Source of the DNA: Spirodela intermedia
Lineage: Eukaryota; Streptophyta; Magnoliopsida; Alismatales; Araceae
Assembly: GCA_902729315.2 (NCBI GenBank)
Contig: LR746276.1
Location: 3,144,169-3,208,168, forward strand
Reading direction: 5' to 3'
DNA: 64,000 bases
A program made the translations under genes and the position numbers. The notes beneath the pieces are model-generated. The model was not told the origin of the DNA, searched no databases, and saw nothing but the letters and a program-made list of their open reading frames with translations. Positions 12,907 through 22,812 of the stretch are shown in pieces. How positions within the stretch are numbered: the stretch's first letter is position 1; each line of letters begins with the position of its first letter.

Positions 12907-12911
12907 GTACT

Positions 12912-13834
12912 CCATGATTCTCAAAATCTTGAAGTCTCATTTTCTCAATTTTCAATTTAAATTTGAAGCATTGTGGGCACATTCAAGCTTCATTCATGAT
13001 CAATAAGGCTCTCAATCTACATGAATTTTTATGTAAACATTCTAGATGATTTTTTAGCTTGTTAAATTTTGTATGTTTTCATTTGATGTTAGATAATCTT
13101 TGGCTTGAGTAAAGCTAGATCATATTTGTGAAGATTTCAAAGTTGCATTAAATTGTGTTATCATATGGGTAACATTATGAAATCCCCAAAGGTAGGCACA
13201 AAAACAAAGAATTTTCTTGTGTGTGGTTTCATCTAGAACATTTTAAAGTTGAATTTAAAAAATGAAAAATATAGGATATACATTGAGTAATATGATCTTG
13301 AATTATGAAAAATCTTCAAATCATTTGTATACAACAATTAAAATATTATTCAATAAAGTTAGATGAGAATCAACCTCATCCCCATATTTTCCCTTAATAC
13401 TAACTACTTTCATCCCAATGTTTGTCACTCCATCGTATATATGATATCATAAGGTTATAGGTGGTCCCACTAGGGCCAAATGAATCTTTGGGTTACTTGA
13501 GACATCTCATATAATGGAGGATAGAAACTCTTGAATTTATCAATCAACAAGAGGTTGTGGATTTTTCAAGATTACCAATGATAGATCTCTCCTCTTGACC
13601 TTATCTTGATTGTGACCACTCCACTCTTTTGGTGCTCTATTACAAAAATCACTAGGTTGCTAAGTTTTGTTAGTCAATTTCCTAAGTTGATTCGGTTGTT
13701 GGATAATTTCTTATGTTATTTAGGTTTTGGGTTAGTTTTCTAAGTTGTTATGTTGTTGGTAAATTTCCTAGTTTGCTTGATTATTTCATAAATCATGAGA
13801 TTCAACTTAGAATTTCTTTCTTCTTGGAGCTTAG
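12912..13834. other. AT-rich gene-free DNA
   Basis: About 900 bp with no usable open frame or recognisable repeat end. It lies between a solo LTR and the internally deleted LTR element; nothing further can be supported. Confidence 0.5.
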
Positions 13835-16376
13835 TGATGTAGCCTAGAAAATGTTGTCAAATGAGGGATGAAAGGTTTTTGACCCAAGTGGAGAAAACTA
13901 GTAGGATCTGTATCAAAAGAGTTAAAAAATAATTAATATTATACTAGGATGGAGTACAATGAAGTTTTAGACCAATTCATGTGAATCATAAACTTAAGAT
14001 ATGTGAAGACTCTATTTGGCCCAATTTAAGCTTGACATGGCCCAATAAGAGATTTGGTCACATGTTTAATGTGCCTAAATCTCAATTCGCATATTTTATT
14101 CATGTAAAATAATCCTATTGTTCTATTTAGGGCATTCTTATTTTTTAGGGATACTCTAATTGAATCCTCCTTTTTCATAGGAAAGTTTCATCTATTTTGT
14201 TTCTCTTATTTTCTAGGATCATAACAGATTTTCTCTTTTTTAGGTTAGTTATAACTATCTTTTGGCCTATAAATAGGCCCCCTCTTATAGCCCCTAGTAT
14301 CAACCAATTTTCGGGGTTCTCCCTTTCTACTATTAGATTTCAGCATCCTTGTGGACCCAAGGAGCCATTTTCAATCTTGTGGACTCAAACTCAAGGGGTG
14401 AAATCTCTTTGTTATCTGAATTCATGGCAATGAGCTTTTAATTAAGACACGTTCTTTTTGGATTCAAGGTCATAATTTTGCTTTCATATTACACAACCAA
14501 AGTTGAAACATGATCGAGTTATCAATTCTCAAATTTCTACTATGTCAATTGGTATCAAAGAAAGGTTGATGGTTTGATTTTTACTCTTGAAAAACTCTAT
14601 TTAGTGTTTACATTTTTGGCCAAGTATATCTCATGATCAGTTTTACCAAAGTTTGATTAGCATATTCAAATCTTATTGAGTCAGTAATTTTTGAACAAAT
14701 TGTCATTTATGGGTATTGAATATAACTAGTCAAAATGTCACAAAATTTTCAAATAAAATTTACTATTTGTAAATAAGTTATTAATATTATTACTCACAAT
14801 AGTATACGTACAAATTATGTTTCATCTTATATGATTTAGAAATTAGGGTTAAAGTTTGAAAAACACCTTAATCCATATAAATGTGATTAGGTAAACAAGG
14901 ATTTTGAGGTAGATATTATAGAAACCTATTTGGTAGAGGTTTCATGTAACAGGATATATTTTGATGAAATATAATATGATGTAATTGATATGGATTTCTG
15001 TCATATGTTGTTAGAAGAATTTTGGCAATTTCATGTGAATGCAACATATAATTCTAAAAGAAATCAATATGTATTTTATAGAGATGGTCAAAAGATCAAA
15101 TTTTGATCTCTCAAAAGTTTTTCAGACACAAAGAAGATAAAATAAGAAAAAGATAGAAAAAATGAAAGTAGAATAGATTTTAAAAGTTTGAATTTAAAAG
15201 AAGCAAAATTTTTCTAAAAAGAAAATAAGTGAAAACATTGTTTATACAATGGGTGTCGCCAATACCTATGTCTATATGTGAGCATATTGACATTATCAAT
15301 AGTTGGATTATGCTGAATATTTCAGACAACAAAGAAAAATAATTATTTTCTCTACTAGATTAACTAAGAGCATCAACGAAACAATGTTATGAATTTTCAG
15401 CGATAAATGACATACCTCAAGTTGGTGGAATGAATTTCAGCTTAAAAGTGGTTATCTAGAATTTTAGCTTGATGTGTTTATGAAAAGTAAGTATTATCAC
15501 CCAAGTTGAAGTGCATTATAATATTTAACTATATTTTTAAGTAGATACAATTATAGATAGAGGGTACTACATGAATGTAAAATCAAGTTTTTTAAAATTA
15601 TGTACGTATTTTTCAATATGTATTTGAACATAAGTTTTCTAAGTAGGAAAGATTGATGTAATCCAAAATTATTGTCAAATGAGAAATAGAAGATTTTTGA
15701 CCCAAGTAGAGAAAACTAGTAAGATATGCATCAAAGGAGCTAAAAAGTAACTAATTTTATACTAGGATGGAGTACAACAAAGTTTTAGACTAATTCAAGT
15801 GAATCAGAGACTCAAGAGACATGAAAACTCTATTTGGCTCAAATTCAGCTTGAAATGATCTAAAAAGAAAATTGATCATATGTTTAATATGCCTAAATCT
15901 CAATTTACACATTTTATTCATGTAAAATAATCCTACTATTATGTTTAGGGCGTTCCTATTTCTTAGGAACATTTTATACAAAATTTTAATCTATTTTGGT
16001 TTTCTTATTTTCTAGGATCATAAAAGATTTCTCTTTTTATAGGTTAGTTATAACTAATTTTCAACCTATAAATAGAGCCCCCCTTGTAGCCCTAGAGATA
16101 ATTCTAATTTTCTATTAATATAATTTCATGAGTTTCTTTTATTGTAGTTCTCTCCCTCTATTGGTTGACTCTAGCACCCCTGTGGATTTAGAGAACCATG
16201 TTCTTGATGTTGTGGATTTAGAATCACTCCCTTGTGGACTCAAGGGACATGTCTTCTTCAACTTGTGAATTCAAGACGAAATGACAATCACTGAAGCACA
16301 TTTTTTAATAATCTAAGATGTAATTGTGACCTCCACAACACCAAGAAATCAATTTATAGAATGACAAGTTATGTCA
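13835..16376 (+). mobile_element. Internally deleted / LARD-like LTR element
   Basis: Two direct repeats, about 713 bp (13835-14547) and about 723 bp (15654-16376), share colinear sequence including a TATAAATAG core and terminal TGATGTA...TGTCA. The first is followed at once by TGGTATCAAAGA (14550-14561), which matches the initiator-Met tRNA primer site TGGTATCAGAGC at 10 of 12 bases. A purine-rich AAGTAGGAAAGAT precedes the second. The roughly 1.1-kb interior is AT-rich and encodes nothing recognisable, so the element is non-autonomous or internally deleted. No matching target-site duplication was found (CTTAG on the left, GATTT on the right), so flank rearrangement is possible. Confidence 0.7.
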
Positions 16377-16982
16377 GATTTTATTACAAAATTGAAAGTT
16401 GTATATAGCTTTTTGTTTTCATTAAATTTTACCTAGTATAAAATGATTTTTACTCATCACACTTAACGTAGCCTATAATTCATTGTGTAGCCTTAGAGAT
16501 TGGACATCACTCTGGAAGAAAGATTAACATATGATGATTGGAAAAAAATACATTGGCTTATTTTACATCCAATCTATAGAGATATCGCAACTCACACAAA
16601 TACAACTATTTCATCATTTCGTAGATTTAGACAACCAAAAAACCAAACACATCAATCAATACTGCATCTTTAATATATTTGATATTCTTCATTTATGATA
16701 TTCTTACTGTAAAATGCACTTCCATTTCTCTGACCTAATAAGACAATCATGAGTGGATTGATTGGTGTAACATTGCCTTATTGAAGCGCATTGTGGTGAA
16801 AGTAGTCTATATAAGTGCATTGATTGACATATGGTTACGTGTTTTACTTTTAAACTAGGATCTCATATGTCTTATTGAGTTTTCATTTGATTTTTCCTTA
16901 TACGAGTTCATAGGAGCATTGCAATTTTCTCTAATATATTTGTTATAAATGTATAGGTTCCAAAAAATTAGAGGCTAGTTTT
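16377..16982. other. AT-rich gene-free DNA
   Basis: About 600 bp between two LTR-derived features; no gene, RNA or repeat boundary is visible. Confidence 0.5.
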
Positions 16983-17710
16983 TTATGTAGCCCAAGATAC
17001 AAGTTGAAGTTTCAATTTTGAATTTGGGCTTATTTATTCTAAATTTGGGCCATAAAGTGAAAAGTGCTAAAAAAAGAGCCCACATATGTCATTAGTAGGT
17101 TGAAGGTCCGAAAAGTAATATTTATCTTTTAGTTTATGTACTTTCACTTCTATAAGACACTTTATGTCTATTTCTTTTTAAAATGGACTTTAATGTGGTT
17201 CAATATGTACCTAAGATCTATTCAGAATATTTGATTATCAAAGTTTATACTTAAGATTTGCTCATGATCTTTGACTGTCAAAGTTTGTACCTAAGATCTA
17301 TTCAGTATATCTACTAGTTAAAGTTTGTTTCATGTTATTTTAGAGAGTGAGAATATTTTCAAATGATCTGTCCAAGATCTCAATTTGTCAAAGTTTGTTT
17401 TAAGTTATTAGAGGTAGTCAAACTCTATCCTTAAGATCTGTCAGAATCCTCCTTTTGGGAGCACCCCACCTTATTTATAAGCTTATATAAAGGCCTCTAT
17501 TGTAACTTGAGGTCCTTATTTTATTAATTGAATTAATTTTCTCTATTATGAGAATCTTTCCCTCTTGCTTGTAAATTCATGCACCCCCTTGTAGATTCAA
17601 GAGTTAAAGACTCTAAATTTGTGAATTTAGATATTGGTTTCTTTCTCAATATTAGAACTTTGTAGATTCAAACTCATATCTTATTTATCTTCTACATTAC
17701 TACTGCATTA
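16983..17710 (+). mobile_element. Solo LTR, family 2 copy C
   Basis: About 728 bp, colinear with the copy at 52444-53121 in an intron of the RING-CH gene. It starts (TT)ATGTAGCCCAAG and ends ACTACTGCATTA, the last base pair mutated from the CATCA end of the other copy. The flanks GTTTT (16978-16982) and ATTTT (17711-17715) differ at one base and are a plausible decayed target-site duplication. It contains a TATATAAAGG promoter-like core near 17484 and shared CTTGTAGATTCAAGAG blocks. No internal retrotransposon sequence adjoins it. Confidence 0.75.
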
Positions 17711-17865
17711 ATTTTAGAGAAATAATTTTTAATTTATTCTATTTTATAAATCTAATAAATTTATATAAATCTATTTTCTTGAAAAAAAAATATAATAAAT
17801 ATTTTATAGATGAGAAGGTCAACCATTGGTGATTAAATCTTTATTGGAAAAAACACTTGAATGAT

Positions 17866-17903
17866 ATATATACCTAAACATATGTATATGTTTAGGTATA
17901 TAT
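17866..17903. repeat. Perfect 17-bp palindrome, 4-base loop
   Basis: The left arm ATATATACCTAAACATA and right arm TATGTTTAGGTATATAT are exact reverse complements separated by TGTA. It could extrude as a cruciform or fold as an RNA hairpin. No T-run follows and no gene adjoins it, so it is not called a terminator; a relic of inverted-repeat transposon DNA is possible. Confidence 0.85.
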
Positions 17904-18308
17904 GTTATATAGCGTGATCTTTCTTGCCCATCAAATGCAAGAAACATTTTTGTGAATGTTGGTTAGTTCATTAGAATATGATTCATTAGGCCCACATTGG
18001 CTCACGCAATTGTTCGATTCATTGATAGTATAGCTCATTGGGCTCCCCTCCTTTCACTGTATATAAACGAAGAATGGTCCACAAATTAAATAATACCTTA
18101 TCCTTTGTTGAGAGACAAAATGATGGCTACTCACCCACATTCTGCTCCATTGCCGTGGGCCTCTGCCTCTAATCTGCTGTGCCCATCATCGCTCATGCTT
18201 CTACCTTTCTCACCATCCCTTCTGCACTATTCTCTATCCCATCTTCCCTCTCCTTGATCCCTTTTTTATTCATTATGTTCACGTATGCTGTTCCTGTGCG
18301 ACGCAGAT

Positions 18309-18621
18309 GCAATTTTGACGGTAGTTGTTGCTTTCCAGACTGCCACAAACTCTTGAATGTGTGCCATCATCACAGACTCACAGAAGCTGGCAACCATCTT
18401 CACAGAGAATTAGAAGGACCATTTAACTTTGCAGCTCGTGTGAGTGAGGATAATTTGCCGCAATTTTGACAGCAGTTGTTGCCTTCCAGGCTGCCACAGA
18501 CTCTTGAATGCGTGGCACATTATCCTCTTAGCAGTCTTCTATCATCACAGACTCACAGAAGCCGCCAATCATCTTCACAGTGAATTGGAAGGACCATTTA
18601 AATAACTTTGCAGCTCGTGTT
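18309..18621. repeat. Tandem duplication, ~135-160 bp units
   Basis: Two adjacent similar units, 18309-18441 and 18460-18621, both run from GCAATTTTGAC to GCAGCTCGTGT. The second has an extra block of about 30 bases (TCCTCTTAGCAGTC region). They share blocks such as TTGTTGC-TTCCAG and AAGGACCATTTAA. The short open frames over them (18179-18469, 18580-18888) are not convincingly coding. Confidence 0.8.
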
Positions 18622-18964
18622 GGGGAGTGCAGATTGGCTGAATCCGATACTGATCCTTGTCCTCTATTTGTGGATAGACCAGAGAACGGGGCTAATGCAG
18701 CATACTTACACTACTCTAGCTTTAGCTTGGGCGTCTTCAGTTTTTGCTGGGGCATCTACGACTACTCCAGCTTTAGGTCAGGCATCGTCTGCTTTGCCTT
18801 CAGATCCAGCATCTTTTGCTCCGGCTTCAGCATGGGCTTTCATGCTCCACCTGCATTCATGGCGTCAGTCACCTCCCTTCAGCTGTGATTTCTACGGCTT
18901 CATTTACCCCAACTCCAACTTCAATTTTGGCCTCCTTCCCCATCCCATAAACCCTAAACCCTGA
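18608..18964 (+). pseudogene. Possible decayed low-complexity (nucleoporin-like?) fragment
   Basis: A 118-codon frame has a central Ala/Ser/Thr/Pro-rich run (ASTTTPALGQASSALPS) that loosely recalls the FG-repeat linkers of Nup62/Nup58-type nucleoporins, but with Leu instead of Phe before Gly. There is no flanking exon, no intact coiled-coil domain and no start context. It may be a decayed fragment or chance low complexity; I do not assign a function. Confidence 0.15.
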
Positions 18965-19439
18965 GACCACTTCCATGAGTGTCGTTGACTGGTTATGTTA
19001 ATTAGGGTATTGACTGGTTATGTTATTCCGGGCAAGGTTTCCTTTTCCAGGATATCTCTTGTTTACCGAAATCTGCAGAAGTCGGTGGTTTAGATTGCCC
19101 AAAGTCGTCTTCACATGGTTTGTTATTCTTTAATTTCTTCCCTGACAGAGGAAGAACGTTTCCCTCTTCCCCGCTTCTTATATTTCATCCCTTAAATCCC
19201 TATCCATGCCCTCAGGAAAGGTCTGTAAATCCTCCAGTGGTGCTGAGCTGAACATGGAGCCTTCTTTAACTCTCTCCACTGTGATAGCACAGACGGCCAG
19301 CAGCATCCCAGGACGGAGATAGAGACAGTGATGACGAGGAGATCAAGGACAGGAACAGGGACTATGATGTGGCAGCAGCGAGGGGGACTTACTCGAGCCA
19401 GACCTTATAACACAGCATCTCAGATGGGTTTCGAGAGTT

Positions 19440-19481
19440 TTCTTCTTCTTCTTCTTCTTCTTCTTCTTCTTCTTCTTCTTT
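19440..19481. repeat. (TTC)n microsatellite
   Basis: An uninterrupted TTC trinucleotide run of about 42 bases that abuts the first unit of the minisatellite downstream. Confidence 0.9.
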
Positions 19482-19486
19482 TTGCT

Positions 19487-19825
19487 AAGAGGGTGATTTA
19501 TCGATTCTTGTTGGGATGCTATTGCATCTGAACTCTACGTCTGAAGGAAAATTTCCTCTCTTTCCCCGTGTTTTCTAGTTAAATGTCAGCGCTGGTCAAA
19601 TGGAAAAGAGGGGGATTTATTAATTTTGCTTCTGGTATGTTCTCGCATCTGACCTTTGAACTAGAAGGAATTTGTCTTCTTATTGAATGTCTGTGCTGCT
19701 TATATGGAAAAGAGGGCGATTTATTGGGAATTATTGGGATACCTTTGCATCTGACCTCTGAACTGGAAGGAATTTTTCTTCTTGTTGTTCATTTTCCGCG
19801 CAAGCTTTCACTGAATGTCAAGCTC
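19487..19825. repeat. Three-unit minisatellite, ~105-115-bp period
   Basis: Units begin near 19487, 19604 and 19708. Each contains AAGAGGG-GATTTAT, then GCATCTGA-CTCT, GAAGGAA and a TGTC-GTGCTG type block. They differ by scattered substitutions and small indels. The units read in different frames, so this is a non-coding tandem array. Confidence 0.75.
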
Positions 19826-20600
19826 TATCCCCGTTTCTACTTGCATTCGTCAACGAGGTTTTTTTCTCGTTAAAAATAGCACAGTGGCAGGGCGACTTCA
19901 ACACAAATTTAGTCAACGAACACCTGCCATTTTTCCTCCATCGATAGATAGATAGTCTTCGAAGATATCGGGTGTCTTATCGTTGTTTCTTCACCGATAG
20001 TCGAACTCCTTTATGTTGAAGTCAAGCTCCTTCGTGCTGTCAACTTCACACGAAAGTCCACGTCTGTCTGCCGCACGACACCTACTTTGACGACGAGTCC
20101 GCGGAAGTCGTCATCTCGTATCTGGAAGTCTTGGGGCAGCCATGCCCATTGAACCGCGATGCGCTGTGTGTCGTCCGATCCTGTTGACTTATGCGCTGAC
20201 CATCACGGGCGAGCTTTGTCTTCTTGTTCGAGCGGCGGCTGTCGGCGGCGACCTGATTGACCCGGCTGCCGGAGCCAGACGTTGGTCCGATGAGGGCCCA
20301 GCTCCGACAGAAGTAAGCGGCGTCGCCGGCTGTGGAGCAGCCACGGCCGCCGAGGAAGCCGCGGGGCCAGCCAATGGCCACCACCAAATGGTCGCCGTCA
20401 AGGGCTGCGGCGCCGCCGCTGACCGTCATGAGTCTTCCGTTACGATGCTGGCCGAGGGCAGCTTTCCGGCGAGTCCTGTAAATTCGTACCCTGTGGTTCG
20501 TTGAACTACCTCAGGCCCTCAATTCGGTGAGTCTACCCAGTCCGACAGGTCCAGGAAATCCGCCGGGGTATTGGGCCCCCGCCCCAAGGCCGGGGATTTT
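19826..20600. other. GC-rich island without an assignable gene
   Basis: Between AT-rich flanks lies a CpG-rich patch (about 20040-20590) with overlapping open frames on both strands (20142-20504 plus, 20082-20429 minus). Neither frame shows a known domain, and both are rich in Ala/Gly/Ser as expected from base composition. It could be a fragment of a gene or element that keeps its CpGs, or a distal regulatory island. No function is claimed. Confidence 0.4.
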
Positions 20601-21043
20601 CTCCTTTTTCTTAGTAAATCTTCTTCATTTATGCAGTGTCAAAGAATTTTCTATATCTATCGATCAATGGGTATTTTATAAGTTCCCACTTAAACGCGAT
20701 TGACGTAATTCCTTATATAAACCGTAAAATGCCCTCAATTCCTGATGTTCTTCTCAATCCTCCCTTGGGCAAGACCGCGGCTGTCTTCCTTCCGACATGC
20801 AGCGGCGCAGCATTCCCACGATACGCAGAACGTCGTTCAAGAACACATGATTGCTGTCAATCCACCTCGTTCAAGAGAGAGATAGAGAGATAGAGAGGAG
20901 AGACGAAGACTGTGGACAGGTTAACGAACTGGGGAGGGCCAGTTTCTCAACAGTCCCTCTCGCCGCCGATCAGATCTCCGGGAGATCCTGCGGCTGTCAG
21001 GGGAGTAAGAGGAATAAACCCGAGTGGTCATTCCAAGCTTCCC

Positions 21044-21080
<37 letters not shown>

Positions 21081-22812
21081 CCCTACTATATCTTTCCCTC
21101 TCATCCTACTGCCTCGTCGACCTCAGAAAAAGGTTCCTTCAAGTCAAATCCACCTGCCACCGGAGAGAAGAACTCCGCTTGTCCTTGCAGGGATCCGTCT
21201 CCGCGGTGAAGACGAAGAGGGTCCCCGAGAAATCAGATCTTTCGAGGTCGGTATCGAGGGGTTTACCTCCCCCTGTAGACAATTTCAAGCCCACTAGGTG
21301 GAGCCCTAACCCTCCTGCTGTTCATCGTCATCCCACGAACCCCTGAATGCAATCCAAGCAGGGGCCTCCCTCGCGCGCATTGATGACGACGACAAGCCCC
21401 CCCTCCCGGAGCCCAACCAAACCCAGCAGCCGCCCCTATAAACGTTACCAGAAAAAGATCGCTTGCCGTAATTCTTAAGGAGAAATCCTCAGAAGCTGTC
21501 GTTTTCTTGGTTAATTCCTGGAGCGGAAGGAGGAGATACGGGAATCTCTTGACCCACTGTCTTGTCTGCCAGCCACCCCCTTCCCCCCCATCCCTCTCTT
21601 CTTTCTTTCTTTCTCTCTCTACATACACACAGTCGGACTCTCTGGAAACGGGAAGAGCCGCTCGACCCACCCAATGGCGGAGAAATGGTAACAAGAAGAC
21701 GGCATTTTTTATGATGGAGGGAGGAGGAGGGAGGAGGAGGGAGGAGGGAGAACAGGTCGGGGTCTTTTATTTTTTTAGTGAGAGAAACAGGAAAAAGGAG
21801 ATCCTGGAGATCCTCTCCGCCCCCGACAGTGTTCGCTGTCACGGTGCCGTCCGATGCACAGCGCCTTTGCCCCGTCGGCGCGTGCTGAGCAACCCGCCTA
21901 CGTCATTGGAGAACTCCATCCTCCTCTCCTGAAGACCAACCATCTCCACGTCGGGCCTTAATTCCGGCGAAAAATCCTCCACCTTCGTGTGGGAGATTTC
22001 TGCGAAGACGACGCATAGAGGGAGATATTGGTTACCGGTTGGGCTCCTGGTTATAGGGAAGCGACGTGTCTTCTTCTCCGAGCTGTCGTGAGCATCCTCG
22101 TGATAGCACCAGTAGCAGAGGGAGGGAGAGGGAAGGTACGGAAGGAAAGAGAGGGAGCGGTCGGTGGCAGCAGCTGTTATGCTGCAGCAGCGTCGGCAGG
22201 GGGACATGCAGAGGCAGAGGCAGGGGCAGCAGCAGCTGCTGGGCACCAGTTGCAGGCCTGCACCAGTGCACACCTCGCCACCATCTCTCTCTCTTCTCTT
22301 TCTTGTCTCTCGCGGAATTTTAAATTCCTGCGGAAGGGGGGGGGGGCAGTAAAGCGAGCGGCATTACCCACCGCGCCGCGCTACTTTTATGAGACGGGCA
22401 GGCGCGGCAGCTGCTGCGCAAGCCATGAGAAAAGATGGTTTATCTATCGGAGAGATCGAAGCAAATCCACCATTTGAATAAGAAAAGAAAGATCCTTCAG
22501 CCTCTGTTTTTGTTTTTTACTCCCCCCCCCCCTTCTCTCTCTCTCTCTCGGAACCCTTCACTGTACACACACAAACCCATACAGTCTCTCTCTAGACGCG
22601 GGCCATCACCTCCCTGCGCGTGAGAAAGGGGCATTATATGCGGTCAGGCTAGGGTTTGTGTTACTCCGTGCTATCTATTTTCTTCCTCCGGTGACACAGG
22701 AGGCGGAAGGGGGAGACGCTGAAGAAGCTTTGTGATGTTCGAGGGTGTACCCTCGTTCCTGCGGAGGATCCCCCGACAGGGGTGAAGGACCTCAGAAGAA
22801 AGAGGGGAGGAA
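20601..22812 (+). promoter_or_regulatory. Long 5-prime flank/leader of HD-Zip III gene
   Basis: About 2.2 kb upstream of the HD-Zip start codon contains several CT tracts (21044-21081 and around 22530-22550), a CTATAAA near 21438, a poly-G run near 22337 and CTCTCT-rich leader sequence. Many short frames occur but none looks coding. Class III HD-Zip genes usually have long pyrimidine-rich leaders, sometimes with a leader intron. The transcription start cannot be placed from sequence alone. Confidence 0.4.

Noticed and set aside
22028-22477. 149-codon plus frame upstream of the HD-Zip III gene
   Set aside because: Low-complexity Ala/Gly/Arg composition from GC-rich leader DNA, overlapped by several other frames on both strands; no homology or splice logic connecting it to the gene.
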